Shown in pieces: positions 58,337 through 64,000 of a stretch of 64,000 nt of DNA (position 1 is its first letter; the number at the start of each line of letters is the position of its first letter). This stretch comes from Streptomyces rubiginosohelvolus (GTDB lineage: Bacteria; Actinomycetota; Actinomycetes; Streptomycetales; Streptomycetaceae): positions 1 to 64,000 of the forward strand of contig NZ_BMTW01000015.1 of NCBI RefSeq assembly GCF_014649875.1, given 5' to 3'. The notes under the pieces were generated by a model, which made no database searches, was not told the DNA's origin, and worked only from the letters and a program-made list of their open reading frames with translations. The translations under genes and the position numbers were made by a program.

Positions 58337-59779
58337 TCAGCCCGCCCCGACCTCGGACCGGTCGCCGCCCCAGAGCGTGTGGAACGAACCCTCCCGGTCC
58401 GTACGCCGGTAGGTGTGCGCCCCGAAGAAGTCCCGCTGGCCCTGGGTGAGCGCGGCGGGCAGCCGGTCCGCGCGCAGCCCGTCGTAGTACGCGAGCGCGG
58501 CGGCGAAGCCCGGGGTCGGCACGCCCTGGCGCACGGCCTCGGCCACCACCGCCCGCCAGTCCTCCTGCGCCGCGCCGATCTCCTGCCCGAACTCCTTGTC
58601 GGAGAGCAGGCTCACCAGGTCCGGCCGGCCGTCGTACGCGGCGCGGATACGGTCGAGGAACGCGGCCCGGATGATGCAGCCCGCCCGCCAGATCGCCGCC
58701 ACTGAGCCCAGGTCGATGTCCCAGTCGTAGGCCTCGCTGCCCGCCCTGATCTGGTGGAAGCCCTGCGTGTACGAGACGATCTTGGAGGCGTACAGGGCCT
58801 GCTCCACCCGGTCCGCGAACGCCGCCGCTCCCGCCTCGTCGAGCGGCTCCGGCGTGGGCCCCGGCAGGCCGCGCGCCGCCTCCCGCAGATCGGCGTGGCC
58901 GGAGAGCGACCGGGCGAAGACCGCCTCGGCGATCCCCGACACCGGGACCCCGAGATCGAGCGCGATCTGTACGGTCCAGCGCCCGGTGCCCTTCTGCTCG
59001 GCCCGGTCCTGCACGATGTCGACGAACGGCTTCCCGGTCGCCGCGTCGGTGTGGGCGAGGACCTCCGCCGTGATCTCGATCAGATACGAATCGAGCCGGC
59101 CGGTGTTCCACGTACGGAAGACGTCGGCGATCTGCGCGGGGGAGTACCCGGCGACGGCGCGCAGCAGGTCGTACGCCTCGGCGATGAGCTGCATGTCCGC
59201 GTACTCGATGCCGTTGTGGACCATCTTCACGAAGTGTCCCGCGCCGTCCGGACCGATGTGGGCGGTGCACGGCGTGCCGTCCTTCGCCTGCGCGGCGATC
59301 CTCTCCAGCATCGGGCCCAGCGACGCGTAGGACTCCGCCGAACCGCCCGGCATGATGCTGGGCCCGTTCAGCGCGCCCTCCTCGCCGCCGGAGATCCCCA
59401 CCCCGACGAAGTGGATCCCGCGCTCGCGCAGCTCCTTCTCGCGGCGGCGGGTGTCCTCGAAGTGGGCGTTCCCGCCGTCGATGATGACGTCGCCCTCCTC
59501 CAGCAGCGGCGCGAACTCCTGGATCACCGCGTCGGTGGGATCCCCCGCCTTCACCATGATCACCAGGCGCCGGGGGCGCTCCAGCGCGGCGACGAACTCC
59601 TCGGGTGTGTGCGCGGCGACGAAGGTGCCCTCGTCACCGAACTCCTCGACCAGGGCGTCGGTCCGGGACGTGGTGCGGTTGTGCAGGGCGACGGTGAAGC
59701 CGTTGCGGGCGAAGTTCCGGGCGAGGTTGCGGCCCATGACCGCGAGTCCGGTGACGCCGATCTGAGCAGTGCCGCTCAT
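58337..59779 (-). CDS. gnd: 6-phosphogluconate dehydrogenase (decarboxylating, NADP type)
   Basis: 480 residues, full length. N-terminal IGVTGLAVMGRNLARN, NRTTSRTD with residues favouring NADP, VGVGISGGEEGALNGPSIMPGG and KMVHNGIEYADMQLIAEAY with the catalytic Lys and His. It converts 6-phosphogluconate to ribulose 5-phosphate, CO2 and NADPH. ATG at 59779. Several GGCCGGGTCAGCCCGC-like segments lie after the stop codon (see findings). Confidence 0.95.
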   Translation of the reverse strand: MSGTAQIGVTGLAVMGRNLARNFARNGFTVALHNRTTSRTDALVEEFGDEGTFVAAHTPEEFVAALERPRRLVIMVKAGDPTDAVIQEFAPLLEEGDVIIDGGNAHFEDTRRREKELRERGIHFVGVGISGGEEGALNGPSIMPGGSAESYASLGPMLERIAAQAKDGTPCTAHIGPDGAGHFVKMVHNGIEYADMQLIAEAYDLLRAVAGYSPAQIADVFRTWNTGRLDSYLIEITAEVLAHTDAATGKPFVDIVQDRAEQKGTGRWTVQIALDLGVPVSGIAEAVFARSLSGHADLREAARGLPGPTPEPLDEAGAAAFADRVEQALYASKIVSYTQGFHQIRAGSEAYDWDIDLGSVAAIWRAGCIIRAAFLDRIRAAYDGRPDLVSLLSDKEFGQEIGAAQEDWRAVVAEAVRQGVPTPGFAAALAYYDGLRADRLPAALTQGQRDFFGAHTYRRTDREGSFHTLWGGDRSEVGAG

Positions 59780-59892
59780 CTGTGTGCTCCTGGGGTGCGG
59801 TACGTACCGCTCTTCGGGTGCGGTGCTTCGGTCAGGGGAGTACGGGCGCGGGGACAGCCGCGTTCAGGGGCGGGCGCTCGTCGGCGGCCCGC

Positions 59893-60435
59893 TCAGGGCG
59901 AGGGCGAGGCGGCCGTGCCACCGGTGGTGGGATCGGTTCCGGGACTGCCCGCGACCGGCGAGGGCTCCAGGAGCGCGTCGTCGTCCCCCGGCTCGGGGAT
60001 CACGTGCATCGCGGCCTCCTCGGCCGACGCGGCCGCCCCGTCGATGCCCACGTCGCTGGCGGTCAGGGTGGCCGGTACGGTCCCTTCCGCCTGCTGGGTC
60101 AGCCGACCGGCGCGGGCGACGCCCACCTCGTTGTCCCAGGGCTCGCCGTCGCCGTCCACCAGATCGCCCACACCGTCGCCGAGGGAGCCGTCCGGCTCGG
60201 GAACCTCCCTCGTCAGCCGCGTTTCGAGGGACTCGCCGGAGTGCCGCTCGTTGGCCGTGGTGCCGAGTCCCTCGACCACCCACGGGCGGTCCGGGGGCGC
60301 GTAGCCCTCGTCCAGCGGATCGCCGGTACCGGACGGGTCCATGAGCGTGTCCTCCGCGCCGAGCTGCTCGGCGGGGTCGGAAGCCTCGGGTTGCTGGGGC
60401 TGGTAGACGTCGTCCCCCCAGTCGGTGTCGCTCAT
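59893..60435 (-). CDS. DUF5709 family acidic protein
   Basis: 180 residues, strongly acidic and Pro/Gly-rich, with no hydrophobic segment. The pattern EGLGTTANERHSGESLETRLTREVPEPD and PWDNEVGVARAGRLT is typical of DUF5709 proteins of actinomycetes. It may be mostly unstructured. ATG at 60435 with GGAGGAAAGGA upstream. Function unknown. Confidence 0.82.
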   Translation of the reverse strand: MSDTDWGDDVYQPQQPEASDPAEQLGAEDTLMDPSGTGDPLDEGYAPPDRPWVVEGLGTTANERHSGESLETRLTREVPEPDGSLGDGVGDLVDGDGEPWDNEVGVARAGRLTQQAEGTVPATLTASDVGIDGAAASAEEAAMHVIPEPGDDDALLEPSPVAGSPGTDPTTGGTAASPSP

Positions 60436-60665
60436 GGCGCGTCCTTTCCTCCGGGAGCCTCCGGGAGTACCGAATACCACTGTCCCCTGTACGCAATTCC
60501 ACTCCGGTCCTGCTCCGGCCGCAAAGGGAAGATCGGATTCCGGTGCCCCGCGCGGGTGGCGTGAAACGGTCCGTACGCAGGTCGCGCCCCGTTCTCCGGC
60601 GCACGGAGACTCGTGGACGCCGGGCTGTTCGAGTCGTCGAACGGCCCGGCATAGGGTGACCCTCC

Positions 60666-61589
60666 ATGGGGTACGGACAGCAGTCGCCCGGGGGCGAACA
60701 CCAGCAGCAGGGCCCATGGCCGCCGTACGCGGGACAGCCGCCCGCTCCCGGGGGCGGGGCGCCCTGGAACGCGCACCCCGGCCCGCCCCCGTCCCCGTCC
60801 GGCGGCGGCCGCCGTAGCTCGGTCATCGCGGTCGTCGCGGCCACCGCCGTCGTGCTGGCCGCCGGGATCACCGGATTCCTGGTGCTCGGCGGCGACGGGG
60901 ACGACGGGAAGCCGGACGCTGGACCCACCGGAGACGCTGTCCCGCGGTCCGCGTCCCCTGGCGAGCCCCGGGGCGGAGCCCGGGACGGCACCGCGCCCCT
61001 CGTGCCGGGCTGGAAGACGGTGGTCAACCCCCAGCGCGGCATCGCCTTCGACGTACCGGTGGACTGGGCGGTCAAGTCGTCCGGATGGGTGACGTACGTC
61101 GCGGAGAACGGCGACCCCGAGGAGACCCCGCTCGTCGGGTTCGCCGCCCCGGCGATCCTCAAGGAGAAGTGGTGCCGGTCCGACGACGACGGCAACGGCA
61201 CCCAGGAGGACACCCCGCTGGCCTCCGTGGGCTCCCGGGCCGAGCCCGACGCCCGCGACACCGCCGAAGCGGCCCGGGAGAACGCCCGCCTGTGGGTCTA
61301 CGGCAGCTACGCCCAGCCGGCGAAGGAGAAGGTCGCCACCGGGGCCGCGAAGCCGTTCACCACGAAGTCCGGCCTCACCGGGAGCGTGGCGACGGCCGCC
61401 TCGACCGGCGTCGATGGGCCGGGCCGTTGCGCCTACGACGGCAAGGCGACCGCCTTCGCCTTCGAGAACCCGGCGGGGGAGACCCTCTCCTGGACGTTCG
61501 TCGGAGTCCGCGGTGTCGACGACGAGGTGCCCGAGCCGACCGTGCGGAAGATCCTCGGCACGGTCCGGCTCGTCGACAGCACACCCTGA
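60666..61589 (+). CDS. membrane-anchored protein with proline-rich head and outer domain
   Basis: 307 residues. A Pro/Gly/Gln-rich cytoplasmic head (1-48), one transmembrane helix (about 52-74), a linker, and an extracytoplasmic domain (about 115-307) with two cysteines (EKWCRSDD and GRCAYDG). The domain opens with NPQRGIAFDVPVDWAV, similar to lipoprotein-like outer domains common in Streptomyces. Function unknown. The ATG lacks a strong ribosome-binding site; a CCCTCC-type pyrimidine tract lies upstream. Confidence 0.75.
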   Translation: MGYGQQSPGGEHQQQGPWPPYAGQPPAPGGGAPWNAHPGPPPSPSGGGRRSSVIAVVAATAVVLAAGITGFLVLGGDGDDGKPDAGPTGDAVPRSASPGEPRGGARDGTAPLVPGWKTVVNPQRGIAFDVPVDWAVKSSGWVTYVAENGDPEETPLVGFAAPAILKEKWCRSDDDGNGTQEDTPLASVGSRAEPDARDTAEAARENARLWVYGSYAQPAKEKVATGAAKPFTTKSGLTGSVATAASTGVDGPGRCAYDGKATAFAFENPAGETLSWTFVGVRGVDDEVPEPTVRKILGTVRLVDSTP

Positions 61590-61787
61590 CCTCCGGTGCC
61601 ACCCGGGAGGGCCCCGGCCGATGCGGACGGGGGCCTTCCGCTGCCCCGTACACCCGGCCCATGGGACGCGGCGCCGAGTAAGTGCCCGCACCGGGCCTCC
61701 TCCGCGCCGCCTCCGGCCGCCGCCCGCGCGGCCGTGCCCCCGGCGCCCGCCGACGCGGCGCCCGGAACAGGCCGTACCGCACTGCAC

Positions 61788-61808
61788 GGCCACGGCTTAG
61801 CCGTGGCC
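61788..61808. terminator. 10-bp hairpin at the end of the ABC ATPase gene
   Basis: GGCCACGGCT-T-AGCCGTGGCC, a perfect inverted repeat touching the stop codon of the ABC ATPase gene. It fits an intrinsic terminator without U-run. The 218-bp gap to the previous gene holds nothing else recognisable. Confidence 0.6.
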
Positions 61809-62623
61809 TACGCGTGGCCGTCGGCGCGCGCCAGCCAGCGGCCGGCGTGCCGGGTCACCTCGATGGGGCGGCCGAAGCAGGCGGTCATGCGCTCGGCCGT
61901 GAGAACGCCCTCGATCGCCCCGCGCGCCAGAACGCGCCCCTCGCGCAGGAGCAGGGCGTGACCGATCGCCGGAGAGAGCTCCTCCAGATGGTGGGTGACG
62001 GTCACCGTCGACAACTCGGGCCGGGCCGAGGCGAGATGGCGCATGGTGTCGATGAGGTCCTCCCGCGAGGGCAGGTCGAGCGCGTTGAACGGCTCGTCGA
62101 GCAGCAGCAGTGCCGGGTCCGCCATGAGGGCGCGGGCGATGAGGATCCGGGCGCGCTGGCCACCCGAGCAGACGCCGTACTCACGGTCGGCGAGGTCCTT
62201 GATCTGGAGTTCGGCGAGCAGCGCGTGGGCCCGCTCGCGCACCTCGCCGTCGTACTTCCTCCACAGCGGCTGGACCGTGCCGGTGTGGCCGGTGAGCACG
62301 ACGCCGTGGCCCGTCAGGTCGCCCGGGACGCGGGAGGTCGAGACGTGGCCGATCAGGGCGCGCAGATCCCGCACGTCGACCCGGCCGAGCCGGTGGCCGA
62401 GGACCTCGACCGTGCCGGCCGTCGGGAAAGCGGTGGCGCCGACGAGACGCAGGACGCTGGTCTTTCCCGCCCCGTTGGGACCGAGCAGCGCCCAGTGCTC
62501 ACCGGCCCGGACGGTCCAGTCGACGGCGTCGAGGATGACCTGCCCGCCGCTGTGGCGGCGCATGCTCACACCGTCGAGGGCGGCGACCACACGCCCGTGA
62601 CTGATGCCGGTGTTCCCGTCCAT
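61808..62623 (-). CDS. stand-alone ABC transporter ATPase (YlmA/ModF-like)
   Basis: 271 residues, one complete ABC domain: Walker A GPNGAGKTS, signature CSGGQRARILIARAL (the usual LSGGQ has Cys first), Walker B LLLLDEPFNALD, His switch VTHH. There is no permease or binding protein beside it. I chose ATG 62623 (MDGNTGISHG), about 10 nt after AAGGGG; an in-frame start at 62683 lacks a ribosome-binding site. The transported substrate is unknown. Confidence 0.83.
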   Translation of the reverse strand: MDGNTGISHGRVVAALDGVSMRRHSGGQVILDAVDWTVRAGEHWALLGPNGAGKTSVLRLVGATAFPTAGTVEVLGHRLGRVDVRDLRALIGHVSTSRVPGDLTGHGVVLTGHTGTVQPLWRKYDGEVRERAHALLAELQIKDLADREYGVCSGGQRARILIARALMADPALLLLDEPFNALDLPSREDLIDTMRHLASARPELSTVTVTHHLEELSPAIGHALLLREGRVLARGAIEGVLTAERMTACFGRPIEVTRHAGRWLARADGHA

Positions 62624-62746
62624 GGCGTCGGTCGACCCCTTCGCGTCGGTGTTCACCGCACGAAGGGTAGCTGTAGACGGCATTTACCCGTTGCGGGTGA
62701 CTGCATCGTGGAACCGCGGCCCATGGGCGCCGCGGCACCGCGGACC

Positions 62747-63112
62747 TCAGCGCCGCGCCAGCGCCAGCACGCTCAGCCCGAACATCAGGACGCCCAGGGG
62801 GAGATGCACCGACGGTATGTGCGCGATACCGACCGCCACCTGGACCGAGGCGAGGACCAGGAAGCCGACGGCGTGCCCGACGGGCCGGGGCGAGCCGCCG
62901 CCCGGCTTCCACGCCAGCACGGCGGCGAGCACGTACAGCATCGACGCCCCGTACATCACGCGCGCCCCGACGCTGTGCAGGACCTCGCCGTAGGCCGAGG
63001 TCATCAGCAGTCCGGAGGAGACCGCCTGAAGGAAGATGGTCAGGGTCTGCAGGGCGATCGCGATCCGCAGGAACGAGAAGCCGCTCCGCTCCGTCGTCAC
63101 GTGGGTGGTCAT
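62747..63112 (-). CDS. small four-helix membrane protein
   Basis: 121 residues with four hydrophobic segments and little else: it opens MTTHVTTERSGFSFLRIAIALQ and contains HSVGARVMYGASMLYVLAAVLAWKPGGG. No family is recognised with confidence. ATG at 63112 has GGGGG 6 nt upstream. It is divergent from the ECF41-type sigma gene, with a 96-bp shared promoter region, so it may be its target. Confidence 0.75.
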   Translation of the reverse strand: MTTHVTTERSGFSFLRIAIALQTLTIFLQAVSSGLLMTSAYGEVLHSVGARVMYGASMLYVLAAVLAWKPGGGSPRPVGHAVGFLVLASVQVAVGIAHIPSVHLPLGVLMFGLSVLALARR

Positions 63113-63208
63113 GCCGGGCCCCCATTTCCCGCCCGTCGGGCGGTAGATCGATAAGGTCTCACCAGCCCGACGAGACGGGCCCGCGAAAGGTAAGGCGAGG
63201 GGGCGGCG

Positions 63209-64000
63209 GTGAGCCGGGAGACTGCGGGGGCGAATGCCGAGGAGACAGCCGGTGAGCGGCGCCAACTGTTGAATGTCGCCTATCGGTTGCTCGGCTCGGT
63301 CGCCGAGTCCGAGGACGCCGTGCAGGAGGCCTACACCCGCTGGTACGCGCTGCCGCGCTGCCGGCGGGACGAGATCGCCTCCCCCGGCGCCTGGCTGACG
63401 ACGGTCACCGGCCGCATCTGCCTGGACGTTCTCGGCTCGGCGCGGGCCCGGCGGGAACGCTATGTCGGCGTGTGGCTGCCCGATCCGCTGCCCGACCGCG
63501 CGGAGTGGGGCCTCGCCCCGAGCACGGGCCTCGCCGACCCCGCTGACCAGATGGTCCTGGACGAGTCGGTGACCATGGCCTTCCTCGTCGTCCTGGAGTC
63601 GATGACCCCCGCCGAGCGCGTCGCGTTCGTCCTGCACGACGTCTTCCGCTACCCGTTCGCCGAGATCGCCGCCGTCCTCGGCCGCACCCCCGCGGCCTGC
63701 AAGCAACTGGCCGCGTCCGCCCGACGCCGGGTGCGCGCCGCGCGGGCTCCGGTGTCGGTGGGGGAGACCGGGCGGGCCGACGCGGTGCGGCAGGTCAAAG
63801 AGGCGTGGGAGAGGAAGGACATCGCTGCTCTCGTCGACCTCCTCGACCCGGCCGCGGTGATGACCGCCGACGGTGGGGGCCTGGTCGGAGCCTCTCTGCG
63901 GCCGATCGAGGGCGGTGCGCGCATCGCCCAGTACATGGTCGCCATCGCCGACAAGGCCCCGGGGCTCGAACTCCTGGAGCGGTCGGTCAACGGCGCCCCG
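63209..64000 (+). CDS. ECF41-type RNA polymerase sigma factor, C-terminus cut off
   Basis: 264 residues visible; the gene runs past the right edge. Region 2 (about 20-80: LLNVAYRLLGSVAESEDAVQEAY) and region 4 (about 115-175) are present. ECF41 hallmarks are the WLPDP linker motif (89-93) between them and the SnoaL-like C-terminal extension with DGGG (221-224). In this group the extension controls activity in place of an anti-sigma factor. GTG at 63209 follows GAGGGGG. It is divergent from the small membrane protein, not from the usual carboxymuconolactone decarboxylase/oxidoreductase partner. Confidence 0.9.
   Translation, partial: MSRETAGANAEETAGERRQLLNVAYRLLGSVAESEDAVQEAYTRWYALPRCRRDEIASPGAWLTTVTGRICLDVLGSARARRERYVGVWLPDPLPDRAEWGLAPSTGLADPADQMVLDESVTMAFLVVLESMTPAERVAFVLHDVFRYPFAEIAAVLGRTPAACKQLAASARRRVRAARAPVSVGETGRADAVRQVKEAWERKDIAALVDLLDPAAVMTADGGGLVGASLRPIEGGARIAQYMVAIADKAPGLELLERSVNGAP

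Noticed and set aside
1..64000. tRNA, rRNA, insertion sequences, integrase or attachment sites
   Set aside because: None were seen on either strand. The PTM cluster has no flanking transposase or tRNA to suggest recent insertion.

Overview
The window is chromosomal DNA of a high-GC actinomycete. Third-position GC bias, GTG/TTG starts, dense ATGA/GTGA start-stop overlaps and a Streptomyces-type gene set (SHOCT, DUF1206, DUF4383 and DUF5709 proteins, an ECF41 sigma factor, membrane-tethered XRE regulators, a sugar ABC importer with no ATPase of its own) point to Streptomyces. The gene order around the biosynthetic cluster resembles the S. griseus/S. albidoflavus group. I recognise 54 protein-coding genes, two of them cut by the window edges. 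I see no tRNA, rRNA, CRISPR array, insertion sequence or phage remnant.

Layout. 1-3.6 kb: an allantoin/hydantoin catabolic operon (NCS1 permease, Asp/Glu/hydantoin racemase homologue, allantoinase running off the left edge) behind two palindromes. 3.6-22 kb: core and housekeeping-like genes: Nudix hydrolase, an NAD-kinase-like/SPFH pair, an SDR, a TetR regulator with a three-site operator beside a PAP2 phosphatase and a DMT permease, FadH-type dienoyl-CoA reductase, DoxX, an MMPL exporter with MarR, a fasciclin protein, DUF1206/DUF4383 membrane proteins, a MerR-B12 (CarH/LitR-like) regulator and a class V aminotransferase-like protein. 22.1-38.2 kb: a complete polycyclic tetramate macrolactam (PTM) cluster in the order ftdA-F. 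It holds a fatty-acid hydroxylase-superfamily enzyme, a 3132-residue iterative PKS-NRPS (KS-AT-DH-KR-ACP-C-A-PCP-TE), two phytoene-desaturase-like flavoenzymes, an MDR reductase and a P450. 38.3-43.7 kb: a convergent sugar-acid operon (ABC binding protein, two permeases, ManD-like enolase-superfamily dehydratase) with a FadR-type GntR regulator and a matching operator. 43.8-46.1 kb: STAS antagonist, RsbW-like kinase and spore-photoproduct-lyase homologue. 46.2-51.3 kb: GH19 chitinase, TetR, carboxylesterase, and two overlapping membrane-tethered XRE genes. 51.5-64 kb: a secreted Cys-rich protein, panD, GNAT, PIG-L deacetylase, a PLP decarboxylase, an encapsulin/DyP-peroxidase nanocompartment operon, 6-phosphogluconate dehydrogenase, DUF5709, an anchored lipoprotein-like protein, an ABC ATPase, and a divergent membrane protein/ECF41 sigma pair cut by the right edge.

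How the main systems work together. In the PTM cluster, FtdB should load malonyl units iteratively onto one PKS module to build two polyene chains. It should acylate both amines of ornithine (A-domain code read here as DVGELVSIDK) and release a tetramate through the TE. FtdC/FtdD/FtdE then close the carbocycles, and FtdA and FtdF add oxygen. The DyP peroxidase carries a C-terminal GSLRIGSL-type cargo peptide and is translationally coupled to the shell protein, which makes a self-contained encapsulated peroxidase.

Features most worth a second look are: the ftdF P450, which lacks the ExxR motif; the tandem 12-bp repeats upstream of ftdA; the leaderless-looking, direct-repeat promoter of the MerR-B12 gene; a sigma-B-type promoter on the anti-sigma kinase; the paired membrane-tethered XRE proteins next to a divergent secreted protein; and the NAD-kinase-like/SPFH gene pair. 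All functions are read from sequence by eye, with no database search behind them.
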